Source of the DNA: Anthoceros angustus
Taxonomy: Eukaryota; Streptophyta; Anthocerotopsida; Anthocerotales; Anthocerotaceae
Length of the DNA: 64,000 nt
Direction: 5' to 3'
Assembly: GCA_010909165.1 (NCBI GenBank)
Contig: VJWM01000106.1
Coordinates: forward strand, 620,001-684,000
This document shows positions 12,510-22,975 of the stretch, piece by piece. Made by a program: the position numbers and the translations under genes. A model generated the notes under the pieces. That model worked only from the letters and a program-made list of their open reading frames with translations. It did no database searches and was not told where the DNA came from. Position 1 is the first letter of the stretch; each line of letters opens with the position of its first letter.

Positions 12510-13136
12510 CTATACCATGGATTGTCTCGAAGGAGTTGTCCGAATGTGATCATGAAATGTTGGTCCATGATGGCCTCCGCTAGATTGAAAGCGGTGGCGC
12601 CCTCCGCCATCCGAGATTTGGTTGGCTGTGGGTTCCCGGTTCGTCATGACTTGGGGTACGGTGGCCTTTTCAGGTGGGGTGGTGGACTCCCCTGGGGTGG
12701 TGGAAATCGACACCCCCGCCTTTTCCCCCGTAGCCTCCCTTCCCAGTTCTTCTTGTATCATATCCATGACTTCTCCCCGTACGTCCGGTGGAAACCCTAA
12801 CTCTGGTTCGGTAACTTTCTCTGAAATCGGTAGGGTTCCACCCCCCTCGACGGCTTTCGTCAGCAGCCCTTCATTCGCCTTTCCGCCCGCTGGAACACTC
12901 AATGTCTCAGCTGCATCACCCTTTTGCACATATGGTCCATCCAAGTCACTGCAGGACTTGTTTTTCGCCCTTGGCCAACGCTCACTTGGTGTTGGTATTT
13001 CGCCCAGTGGTGGCGACACTCTCTCCTCATCCGATCCCGTGGTCGTATCCGCCTCCTTTCTTCTTTTCTTCCCCACGCCGCCTCTCTTTTGCTTTTGTGC
13101 TCCTTGTTCTAACGACCATGGCGGAGGCTTCCCCAT
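12510..13136 (-). pseudogene. Gag-protease linker ORF of element B
   Basis: A 208-codon minus-strand frame is rich in Pro, Glu, Thr and Lys and contains no domain I recognise. The same sequence occurs in element A (6,506-6,168 and flanks). It lies between the zinc-knuckle region and the protease, so it is probably part of the gag-pol polyprotein linker. Its length in one open frame suggests element B has decayed less here. Confidence 0.5.
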
Positions 13137-13154
13137 AATAATCGCTTCCTCTGT

Positions 13155-14811
13155 CTAATCCCTCAAGCTCCTCGGGGTTCCAATCTCGGCATCCTCCCAT
13201 ACCGCCATAAGTGCATCCTCAACATGCATGGCGGACAATTTTGGTTTGGTGCTGAACTCACGGTGGTCGCGATCCTCACCGTCTTTACGGGGCTTTGGCG
13301 AGCACACTTCACCAAATGCCCTGCTGCATCTACGTTTATCAAAATCTCCATTTCCTGCCGAGTCGGCCAGGGCATTGTGAGCATAGTGCCCAAGATTGCG
13401 GCCAGCACAAGGCGGTGCCAGACTATTGCCCGTGCTACGACACTGACGCCTACCCGTGGAGTTACGTAGGCCGGGTACATGGTTTTGGGTACACTTGGGT
13501 TGGTGAACCTCCACGGATCGATATGTATCTTCCAGGACCCTCTTCCTCCTCTTCCTCATATCCCGGTGTACCCTTGTCGTCGGACAATTAGCTTTGGAGT
13601 GTCCTGCTGCCCACACGTTGAGCAGAGATTGGCTCGTGGATTCGTGACAGCTCTCCGCCTCTCATGTTCCTTGACCGCATTAAGATGGAATTTCTCGAAT
13701 TTTGCCATCATCTCCTCCATCTTGTTCCCTGTTGTTCTACTTTCTTGGCTGCCGCCTCAGCTTCCCTTCTCGCCTGTTCCGCATCTTTTTTTGCATACAA
13801 CGCCTCTTGTTTCGCTCTTGCCAGTTCTTTTCCCCGTATGCGTCCCTTTCTGTCATCCACGTCGCCTCTTGTTTTCTTCCTTTTCCTTTTGACCCGTTCC
13901 TCGTCCGTCGATTCCTCCTCCGAGCTGTCACTCGTTTCTTCCTCCGTGGAATCCTCCGTAGATTCTTCTGAAGAACTCCCCTCACTTGAAGAACTTCCTT
14001 CCGCGGAGGACGAAGAATCCCTTTTCTTTTTTCCCGGTCGGACCTTCTTCTTGTCCTTCCTAGGCTTCTTCTCCTCCTTCTCAACCTCCTCATCCCCTGT
14101 GGGTTAGATTCTTCATAGTTCAATGCTGCCTTGATAGCCCTGCCCAAACTCTTTTCCGCTTGCAACCTCACATGCCTTCCCATCTTAGAACCCAGGCCCT
14201 TGGCAAACCATCGTATTGCCTGTAGCTCCGAATGCGGACCACTGCGATCGCGCAAGCTGTGGAACCTCTCCACATAGGCTTGCAAGGTTTCCTTCCTCTC
14301 CCTTTGTAACCTCTCAAGTTTGGACAATACGTATCCTTCCACGTCAATTCCTCTAAACCTCTCACAGAAGGCGTTCTTCAGTTCTTCAAAGGTGGCTGGG
14401 GGTGTGGCTAACAAGGTACGGCTGCATACTCTGCTGGCCCCGGGCACTCCATAGAACATTGAATCGTTGGCGTCACCTACTTCACGATTTGCAAGGTTAA
14501 GCTCAAAAGCGCTCAACAAATTCATCGGGGATCCTCATACCCCTTTCCTTCCCCATACAACGGGTAAGGCTGCTTGGTGGTGACCACCCACGCCAGTGGA
14601 CATGACGGCTATGTTGGTAGCGATGGTGACTCATGACGTGTTCCACGGAAGTTGTTGGGGCTGCGGTTATGCACACACACCTAGGAGGAAGGTCGATTGA
14701 CAAGGTTGGATCAAGGTCTCTTGGCGTGGTACCCCTCCGAGGCCGAGGATCTTGCTCCAACAGATCGGACCCCAAATCCCAGTGAATCTCTTGCCCCCTT
14801 CTTTTCCCCAC
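13155..14811 (-). pseudogene. Gag region of element B
   Basis: The 262-codon frame from 14,525 to 13,737 has the retrotransposon gag domain pattern: TFEELKNAFCERFRG, then KLERLQRERKETLQAYVERF, then RWFAKGL. A very basic Arg/Lys-rich tract follows. The downstream frame (13,616-13,155) keeps parts of two zinc knuckles (GHSKANC and NLGHYAH). Upstream (14,811-14,503) the frame is shifted. This is the best-kept capsid domain in the window, but it is not a continuous ORF. Confidence 0.75.
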
Positions 14812-15032
14812 AAGTCGTCCTCCAATTGGGTCCTCCTCAGCTCCCGGTTTGCAACCCTCCTCAATCTTTCCAAAGCCTGGTGTTGCCGCTTGGCTTGAGG
14901 CTTTCCCTCCCGACTAGACTCTGGACCCTCCGGCTCAACCCGTGGCATCCATCTACCAAACTAGCTTCACTCAAAAGAACCAAGGCCTAAACTATGGTTA
15001 GTCCTTCCTAGAATCCTGACAGCAGTTTCATT

Positions 15033-15049
15033 CCCCGGCAACGGCGCCA
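15033..15049 (-). other. Primer binding site of element B (tRNA-Asp type)
   Basis: The plus strand reads ccccggcaacggcgcca, three bases inside the LTR end. This is the 3' end of plant tRNA-Asp including CCA, so the minus-strand RNA would pair with it. Identification of the tRNA is from memory of plant tRNA-Asp. Athila-type elements are known to use this primer. Confidence 0.8.
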
Positions 15050-16299
15050 AAATGTGGAATGGGTTTTTTGCATCCAAAGACGCAAGGAGGCCACATTTAC
15101 CCTCTATGTCGTTATAGTCCTAGGATTCGATCCCAAGGGAATGGTTTTGTGTCAAGATGAGCTAATCTACGGTGTCTAACCTACCACAACTGACGTTTAC
15201 CCTACCTGAACCACCCACTCTACCGGAACCGACCACTGTGGAGGACTCAGCCACCGTCGCGGGGTTCATCGTAGTGGCGCGTTCGCCACCGCTGGTTGAC
15301 TCAACCATCGGGCCCCAGCCACGCGGCCGCCGGTCACCCACTCCCGCCCTTGGACGGGTCTCAGGGTCGGTCTTCCCACACACACACACATAGACTCACA
15401 TCTACTCTAATTCACTCCTAGGGGGTCCGTGCTCGAACTTCCCGGAATTAGGCACTGATGTGAATACATGACGACTCGCCCGGTGTCGACCCTCACCGAT
15501 CTCACCTCTTTCTATTACTCCGCGTTTCCTCAAAGCGCAACCACAATTTCCTTACTACAAGATACTCACCCTCTTCTTGAGAACCTCTCACCGCACATGT
15601 ATACCCTGCCTCTCCCTTTTCCCGGGCCACAGACCTCACCACGGGCCACAGACCCCTCCTCATAGAATTAAACACGTTCTGATGGGCAGCTTGTTGGAAG
15701 GAGGGACAGGGGAACGCACGGTCAGCTTGGGCGATTCACTCGTTGCCGATCTCACCCCGACTTTCCGCAGCAACCCTTGCCCCTTCTCAGCGCATGTTGG
15801 GCGCCCCTCACCATTCACTGTCCCAGACGTGGAGCTTGGCCACTCCGCTCTCGACTATCCAGGGATCTTCCCGGTCTTCTTGTGACGAGAAGACGGTGCG
15901 CCGAACCCGTTTGATGCTGACCAGACGTCTCCAATCAACCCCACACGAGGATTCGATACACGGAAGTTCACACCTGAAATCGTCTGTCTTTGAGAGACAC
16001 CCAAAGGGTCTCTTATACATCCGTGGTCCAACACACCTCACTTCTCTTTAGGGTCTAAAATTGTAGCTCCTACCACGGCGCCTTACCAATCTAAGCAACT
16101 CCACGGCCGATGGAACTCCCTATCCCTCGCAGAAAAACCCGGTCCTAGGCTATCGCGACTCCCCTAAAATCAGCCGCCCACATTGCGCCGCCCCCACGGC
16201 CCATGGGGACCCCTCTCGCCCCCGCCTCGATCCGAGCGATTTTCCCCACAACCTCCACCTCACTCTCCTGAGTTTCCCTCGCGCCTTCCCGCGGATGCG

Positions 16300-18690
16300 C
16301 CTGTGACCTCTATGTCCATTGTCCGCTCCTCCTCATTTGGACAACCATACTGTGCTCCTCCCTCCATGCTCGGCCTCCTCGCCTCGCCGCTCATCTCCTC
16401 CAAAGACCACTTGCGGAGGATAGGCGCCCGCTCCTATTCGAAGGAACCAGCAGTAGCGCTGTGGCGGTCAAGATGTACAGCCAAGCCGCCCTCTCCCAAC
16501 AACCACATACACGTTTAGAGTGAGCACCGCTCACCATGCGCGGGGACATGAGCATCCTCATCCGACGCCGTAGCACTCGCCTCCGATGAGGTCCTTACCC
16601 TCTCCTCCGTGGACAATCGGGCCGTTGATTCTCCGGAGATGTCCCTCCATCTGCGACACTCGCTGGTGACTTCCCCACCTCGCCCACGTTCCACGGCGGT
16701 GGCTGGTTTAGCCACCGTGGTGGTTACTTCCCCACGGTGGTTGCTTGGCTCTGCGGTGGTCGCTGCCGGCCTTTCTTGGTTTGGCCACCTCTCTCTTGAC
16801 TCGGCCCTAGCCGTCTCTTTCCGCTTGTATCTCTCCGACTTCTTGAATTTCTCCAAGGCGCCATCGCTTCCACTGCTCCGGACTCGCGAGACCTCATCTT
16901 GAAGCTCTTCAATTGTAGCATGCGCCCCTTGACTGATTTACTAAGGCCTCCTGTTGAGTGGACATGGCCCTTAACTGCCTCCTGCCTTGCATAAGGCCGC
17001 TTCGCACTCCCGTCTGCGCTCCTCGGCCGCCTTGCTCTCGCCTTCGGGCTTCCAACTTCTCCTTGAGCAACTTCTCTGGCCTTGCACACTCGGCCGGTGA
17101 GAGCCATGGCGCTTGATCGAGGAGATCCGCCTGCGTCTGAGCCATGGCCGAAGTCAAACCCTGCAAATCCCCAAATTGGGCTGTCCCTTTGCCCATCCGC
17201 CTCCACAACAATTCTCGCACGCGGGCGGTGTCACCTATCCCCACCTCAGCCAGACGGTTCAGTGAAATGTCGCCAAAAATATCCCGGAGCTCCGTCGCGG
17301 TCTTGGCTGCTGAAGTTAACCCCTCCTCTCCTAGGGGTTGGTCTGCCACTGCCTCTTCCCCCGCTCCATTCTCCCCTAGCGGCAGCGATTCATCCCCTGC
17401 ACCTGGGAGGGGAGCAACTTGCCATTTCCCCTTTATTTTCCCTCCTTTACCCGCGTTCCTGCTGCCGTCTTCGACCTGGTGACCCTGGGTGTAGCTGTGG
17501 GTTCCTCCTCTGCTGCGGCTGTCCTCCCCTTTTTCGCCGACCCCCGTTCGACCGTCGCCGCCCTTCGCTTCTTACCCTTGGAAACTTCCCCACCCTCTTC
17601 CGAATCTTCCAGGGAGGCGCATTCCCAACTGCTGGAATCCTTGCCCGAATCCTCCTTAAATTCCTCCTCTTCTACCTTGAGTTCCCGACGGCCAACCATG
17701 CGGGCGGACCGACTTCAACTCCGTTAAACACCCGGAATGCGCAAATACATGAATCAGAAAAGGTGAAATCAAGGAGGGCCGAGGGGAAGGAGAGAGTAAA
17801 TTCGCCTTCTCCTCACAGGCTCTTTCGAAGATCATCCTTCCCCAATCAATTTGTGTACCCTTAACCACCTCGTGAAGAAAAACCAAGAAGTGATCCGCCA
17901 TATGATCCGCCCGGTTCTGTAGGAAACACAAAATCCATTTGGCCAATCCCACCTACAGAACACGAGTTGGCGAGTCACCCATTGTTCACTCTCACTTCCC
18001 AGGCTTCATGAGCGGCCGCAGCTCTCAAGGTCTTCTTCACGGGGTCAATCACCAAGCTCCCATCTTGATGCTTCTCGCCCATACCTGCTCGAAGAGGCCA
18101 AATCCCAGTTCTGCGGCCTTTTCCTCGCGTCACCCTCTTGCGACTTGGTCCTTAATTGCCGGGCGCACTCTTGCACCAATGCAGGGCTGTCGTAACACCA
18201 TTTCTTCTCCATGAACTTCAGGCCCAGCTCCTGCACCAGGCTGCCAGCTCTCACTTTCCAGTGGTCCATGTTGGGCCACTGCGTGGTGGGGATTTCGGCC
18301 GCAGCTCGGGGCGCCATCTCCTTCTCTCGTTGTTTCCCAAAAACAAAACCTCGACCACCCTGCAGATTCTGGTCAGAAGAGAAAAAAAATCAGAACGCCG
18401 CCCTCGCGCGCTCCTTCCACGCCTCCTCGCGAACTTGCCGGCGCCCGATTTCTCTCCTCCGCCGCCGCCGCTCTGTCCTGATCGTCGCGCGCCCTTCCTC
18501 CTGCACAGCGAGACAGAGATTTGGCCTGGCGTCGTTGTACGCGCGCGCCCCTCTTGCTGCAGCTCCGCTCCGACGGCCCCTCCTGGAAAGTCGCGACCTC
18601 GCGGTGCTGGGTGTGCCCTTCTCTCAGTTGCGCTCCGACTGACTGGTAGCCCCGCTCCGCCACTAGGGTTGTAAACTCCCCCTGGTCTGT
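16300..18690 (-). pseudogene. Protein-coding region inside the LTR (R/U5), frameshifted
   Basis: Coding-like peptides run in order along the minus strand of the LTR. They are: LALKFMEKKW-type sequence with PALVQECARQL (18,317-18,045); LAKWILCFLQNRADHM and GTQIDWGRMIFERA (17,952-17,656); an acidic then KGKKRRAA-type basic stretch (17,699-17,433); a Gln/Glu-rich probable coiled coil with LTSAMAQTQADLLDQ (17,349-16,909); and a charged tail (16,856-16,515). The same peptides appear in LTR1 and LTR2 and in a diverged ORF at 18,999-19,628. The pattern resembles the 'putative plant transposon protein' family I recall from plant retroelements; that link is unverified. As written the frame is broken several times. 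Confidence 0.6.
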
Positions 18691-18775
18691 ACGTCCCGTT
18701 TCTCGGCCACCGTGGTGGAACTAGCCACCTCCCCACTTGACTACTCAACTGTGGCATATTGTGAGCATCCCTAGC

Positions 18776-18784
18776 ATATATAGA
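18776..18784 (-). promoter_or_regulatory. LTR3 TATA-like motif
   Basis: The minus strand reads CTATATATG about 240 bp inside the LTR start. The motif and its flanks are conserved in LTR1 (near 2,217) and LTR2 (near 11,787). It is the only good TATA candidate near the U3 end, so transcription of the element probably starts near 18,745. Confidence 0.5.
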
Positions 18785-18998
18785 CACCTTTTATTCTAAA
18801 AATTCCCAATACCCAAGGACTCTATTTCTGTCCCACCCCTCTGGGGTCAAACCTAAGGATCAAAAAATTATTATTATCTTCAAGGGCCAAGGACCATTCC
18901 CGTATAAAAGACCTGACTCAGACGATTCTCAAAGCACTTTGCTATTCTAACACATCCAAAACAAAAAAAATCGTTCATCCTGACACTTGGGAGCGGGG

Positions 18999-19628
18999 TT
19001 AGTGCACATGTGGTCTTCCACACCTGGGCCCTTCCTCATCCACTGAATTCGGCTTGAGGAGTTTCTCCCGATGGTGGATGTACGCTTTATACATAATGGT
19101 TCCCCAATCCGGCTTGGCTCCCACGGAAATCTTCCACAAAAATTGGAGGAAGTTGGTGCTGAAATAAGAAGTTCGTTGGTAATTCACCAACCCCAGCACA
19201 ATCTTTGCGAAGAGCCTCCACTTCAGCTCCTTGATGCTCTCGGTTTTCCAGCCATTTTTGGCGAGGGCCTTCACCCCTCCGTCCATCATGTCAAGGAACT
19301 CTTGTGGGATTTCGGAGAGGGCCGTCCTCTTCCCTCCATTCGACCTTTCGAGGAGAGCAATTCCGGAGCTCTCCTCCTCGGCCTCCATACACAGCCGAAT
19401 GCTTTTACGGTCCGGCGGGGATCCGTTGAGCATTCCTTTCCGTGTGCGGGCTGCCTCAGATTGATGGAGATTGATGAAGCACTCCTCAATCAACTCCAAA
19501 TTAGTATAGGCCCATTGGCGGCCATACACCCATCCCAATTGGATGTTCTCCTCTTCCGCCCACAGCCGAAAATCGACCAAGTCTCTGGGGTTCAGCTGCC
19601 CTGCAAAGCACGTAAATTGAGGCATCAA
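18999..19628 (-). pseudogene. ORF related to the LTR-borne protein, truncated by LTR3
   Basis: A 209-codon frame reads FRLWAEEENIQLGWVYGRQW, then LELIEECFINL, then FSTNFLQFLWKISVGAKPDW and GTIMYKA. Order and spacing match the LTR-encoded peptides (KFMEKKW, ALVQECARQL, HFLVFLHEVVKGTQIDWGRM), so the two are homologous. The last residues and the stop lie within LTR3, so element B inserted into this frame and cut it. Upstream on the minus strand, a TATA-like agcatatatag at about 20,026-20,036 resembles the LTR promoter context, so 19,023-20,370 may itself be part of an older, diverged LTR. Confidence 0.6.
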
Positions 19629-20375
19629 AAGCTCGCCCCCTCACAGCGGCGCGATCGCCGGGAGAGGCTCTTCAATCGCTGGAGCTAGGGTTTCCTTCTA
19701 GCCTTCAACGCACAAACAGCCTGTCTTCTTCTTGCGCACCACCTTCCTTCCTCTGGCGACGATGGCGATGGCAGACTTCCTTCTCCCCTCTTGTGTTTAC
19801 GCTCCAGCTCCAGTCTCGCGAAGTGAAGTTGTCTCGATTCGAAGGAAGTTGGTTGCATTACGCCCGCCTCCCTAGATGTCTGCCACCTGGAGGCTTCTCA
19901 ACCCTAGATTTGATTCATCATTCCAAAATCCCAATCCTATCTAAACCGTCTATTTTCGTATTCTGCCCGCTATTCCTAATTAATCGCTTACTAATCACCC
20001 TATATGTTTATTCCCCTATTGGTGAGCATATATAGTGGATATCCCCTATATTCATTGCTTTTCCCTGGCCGAGATCCCGTCACGCGGTAGTCGCGGCTTG
20101 ATGTGCTCCTTTTCTCAGCCTACGGCGTGAGGGTGGCAGCTCGATGTCTGCCACCTACCAATCTTCGGTGCTCTCCGCCCGTCAGTCGTTTCGACCGTTT
20201 TCTTCTGGGATATCCTCTTCACATTCCTAACAATATTTTACGACTCCAGCTTCAAGATTCTCAGAAGTTTTCCTGGCATGCTCCTCTTCAATCGTTCCTA
20301 GCCAAAAAAAAAACAAAATTGTTCGTCTTTTGGCTAGTTTGGACTGGTTGCCCAAACTTTTACGTTCCACAAGGA

Positions 20376-20655
20376 GAGATTGGAGCGGGTGAGGAAGTAG
20401 TGGCAAACCAACCCCTAGAAGAAGAGGGGTTAGTTTCGATAGCCAAGTCCATGACGGGCGAACATTTTGGCGACATTTCACCGACCCGACCGTGGAGGTG
20501 GTGACACCGTCATGGTATTGTTGTGGAGGGGAATGGGCATGGGGGCAGCCCAATTCGGGAATCTGCAGGCCCTGACTTCGGCCATGGCTCAGACGCAGGC
20601 GGATCTCCTCGACCAGGTAGCCATGGCTCTCACCTGGCTGAGTGATACTCTAGTC
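20376..20655 (+). repeat. Inverted fragment of the LTR-borne coding region
   Basis: In plus orientation this piece encodes GAAQFGNLQALTSAMAQTQA and DLLDQVAMALTWL. It corresponds to the coiled-coil segment at 17,349-16,909 of LTR3 in the opposite orientation. It lacks several of the short gaps seen in LTR1 and LTR2, so it is a useful outgroup for judging which copy lost bases. Confidence 0.75.
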
Positions 20656-20672
20656 TCACTGGGGGGTATCGG

Positions 20673-21125
20673 ATGTTGTGGTCGTATTTCGGTAGTGGCC
20701 ATGGGAAGGGTGAGCATGACGGAGCAGGAGCTATTCTGAAAAGAGTGTTGCGGGCAGCAGAATCATCCCCATCGGCGCATAGGCTGCAATCAGCGACACA
20801 TGTCGTGGCCTACCTTACAAGTCATATTTCAAGGGGGGCCTCTTCTTCTTATACAAGTGGACAGCATGTTGTGCATCGGAGCTTCTGGCTCAGAGAGAAA
20901 ACTGAAGTAAATAGGAGGAACAAGTTTGGTTGCGACCCTATTCTTGGGTCAAAAAAAATGCACAACGTCTATGGGTTTAGCTTGACAGATCCGACTAAGC
21001 TGAAAATGCGTAGCCTAGCTTGTTTTTGTGTTGAGTGTTTGGGAAGTGAGCATTCTGAATGCGAAATTATCCCTGATGCAGGGTATAATGCACCTAACAA
21101 AGATTTGTCAGCTTCTTCTTCATAA
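20673..21125 (+). pseudogene. Transposon-protein fragment with GHGKG motif
   Basis: The 150-codon plus-strand frame begins YFGSGHGKGEHDGAGAILKR and continues with a HRLQSATHVVAYL helix-like segment, VNRRNKFGCDPILGSKKMH and a Cys-rich LACFCVECLGS. The GHGKGxxDGxGAxxKR pattern recurs, as I recall, in transposon-encoded proteins of plants and animals. There it follows a D-G-containing core and may belong to a transposase/RNase H-like fold. Only the C-terminal part is present. It is fused directly to the inverted LTR fragment, marking a rearrangement junction near 20,660. Confidence 0.5.
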
Positions 21126-22185
21126 CTTGGTGAAGGTGATGGAGATCTAGTGTTAGATCTCTCTTGGGCAATGATATCAGTTAAAATAGATAAATTTGAT
21201 TTAAAGTATAAAAGCTGGATTTTGAAATCATAGAGTTCAAATTTAAAGGCTGTTAACTGATTATCTATGGCTGAGAAAGCGATCCTACTTTAGTACCAGG
21301 TGGAAAAATGTTATAAGAAGATATCTTAGATACAGAAATGTTTAATTTATTAAATCTTCTACTAAGGTCACCAATTTTGTGCCTTAAAAGTCCTAGATAG
21401 TTATTAATAGAATTTTTGAAATGATTAATTTCTGATGTAATATTTGCAACTATTTCATTTGTGCTATCTATCTGCAAATTTGATGATGAAGAAGCAATGG
21501 GGCCAGCATGCGAATTAGGGAGATGTTGAAGTACTAATTGCAATGCTTTAACTTGAATTAGGCTTTAGACTTCTAGCAAATTTCATCTAGAAATTTTAAT
21601 TAGCTCTCCTTGGTTTGATTGTGAGATAAGGATGGAAGCAATAAGTTAGAAATATAATCAGAAGTTTGTTCATGGTACCAGAGTACACTTGCTCTCAAAT
21701 TGCTCATGCAACTTTAAGCATCTAAGCCGCTATAGTAGGAGACAACATCTTGTCTAGGATCTTCCTAGAATGGAGTGCGCCTGTGCTAGAAATGCTCCTT
21801 TTCAATGCATTTAATTTGTGTTAACATTCTTTTTCTAACAATGTAGCATTGTTGTAATAATCCTTTGTCTAATTCCCATGGATTTCTTCATCCTTAAAAT
21901 AAATAAGCATATGATTAAGAAAAGAGATAACTCTGCAAAACAAGAAGCGCACATTAGGAGCCTTGAAGTTTGATGCAATGAAAAATTTGATGTAATTGAT
22001 AGATTGTAACCAATTAACCATAAATCACTAATGAAACGACATCTAACCCTAAGAATCAATTGATTATTAATTCTAAGGATTTAATAGAGCCCTAATGAAT
22101 ATGACCATAATATTTAATGTATTTTATACGGTATAATCTCAGGTCCAATCCTGCTATTCCCAGCCTTGTTGGTTGGAACCAACCC
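21126..22185. other. AT-rich interval without a recognisable gene
   Basis: Base composition turns AT-rich here. The longest frame is a 92-codon minus-strand ORF (21,543-21,265) with coiled-coil-like heptads (NEIVANITSEINHFKNSINN) but no family signature. It may be a decayed element. I see no splice or coding structure worth calling. Confidence 0.4.
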
Positions 22186-22640
22186 TAAATCTTAAACCTT
22201 AAACCTTAAACCCTAAACCCTAAATCCTAACACTAAAACCCTAACCCCTAAACCCTAAACCTAAACCATAAACCCTAACCCTAAACCCTAAACCTAAACC
22301 CTAAACCCTAAACCCTAAACCCCTTCCTTAAGCCCACGATAAAATATGTAGAGCTTGTCCACCTGTTGCATGTTAGGGCAATAAACCATAAACCCTAAAC
22401 CCTAAACCCTAAACCCAAACCCCAAACCCTAAACCCTAAACATCAAATCCTAAACCCCAAACCCTAAATCCTAAACCCTAAACGCTAAACCATAGACCGT
22501 AAATTGTAAACTGTAAACCCTACGTCCTAAAACATGAACTCTAAACCCTAAACCCTAAACCCTAAACCCTAAACCCTAAACCCTAAACCCTAAACCCTAA
22601 ACCCTAAACCCTAAACCCTAAACCCTAAACCCTAAGTCCT
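22186..22640 (+). repeat. Interstitial telomeric repeats (CCCTAAA)n
   Basis: Arabidopsis-type CCCTAAA heptamers run from about 22,186, with point variants, broken by about 60 bp of unique sequence at 22,321-22,380. They become nearly perfect around 22,545-22,635. Genes and transposons lie on both sides, so this is interstitial and not a chromosome end. Confidence 0.95.
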
Positions 22641-22905
22641 AATGCATAAAGCCTAAACCATAATGCCTAAAGCCTAAAGCCTAAAGCCTAAAGCCTAAAG
22701 CCGAAAGCCGAAAGCCTAAAGCCTAAAGCCTAAAGCCTAAAGCCTAAAGCCTAAAGCCTAAAGCCTAAAGCCTAAAGCCTAAAGCCTAAAGCCTAAAGCC
22801 TAAAGCCTAAAGCCTAAAGCCTAAAGCCTAAAGCCTAAAGCCTAAAGCCTAAAGCCTAAAGCCTAAAGCCTAAAGCCTAAAGCCTAAAGCCTAAAGCCTA
22901 AACGC
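22641..22905 (+). repeat. Homogenised telomere-variant array (AGCCTAA)n
   Basis: About 36 tandem copies of AGCCTAA (minus strand TTTAGGC) follow the CCCTAAA block directly. The array is almost pure, with only a couple of AGCCGAA units near 22,700. It differs from the telomeric unit by one base, and this block has expanded separately. Confidence 0.95.
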
Positions 22906-22975
22906 CAAACCCTTCAAGCTTCCTTTTTATCTCTTCGAGTGCTTCCATTTTCCTCTAGATATTTTGAGGCTCCTC

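Larger units (their letters stand above)
8485..19022 (-). mobile_element. Ty3/gypsy element B: internally deleted, shares LTR2 with element A
   Basis: It has a 5' LTR at 15,053-19,022, a perfect PBS at 15,033-15,049, gag at about 14,811-13,155, a Pro/Glu-rich linker at 13,136-12,510 and protease at about 12,370-12,040. The sequence then jumps straight into LTR2 at 12,027. RT, RNase H, integrase and the polypurine tract are absent; the region equivalent to 2,451-5,563 of element A is missing. It would need proteins from another copy to move. Sharing LTR2 with A implies unequal recombination between elements rather than two independent insertions. Confidence 0.8.
15053..19022 (-). repeat. LTR3: 5' LTR of element B, most complete copy
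   Basis: This 3,970-bp LTR opens with TGTGGAAGACC on the minus strand at 19,022 and closes with ATTCCACA at 15,053. It is the longest of the three copies. If transcription starts about 30 bp after the TATA-like motif at 18,776-18,784, then U3 is only about 270 bp. R plus U5 would be roughly 3.7 kb, which is unusually long, and it contains the coding-like region listed separately. Confidence 0.85.

Noticed and set aside
22186-22905. A true telomere or contig end
   Set aside because: Transposon sequence and then a gene-rich region continue on both sides, so the array is interstitial.
22646-22905. CRISPR-like array
   Set aside because: The units are 7-bp head-to-tail repeats with no spacers, in a plant nuclear context.
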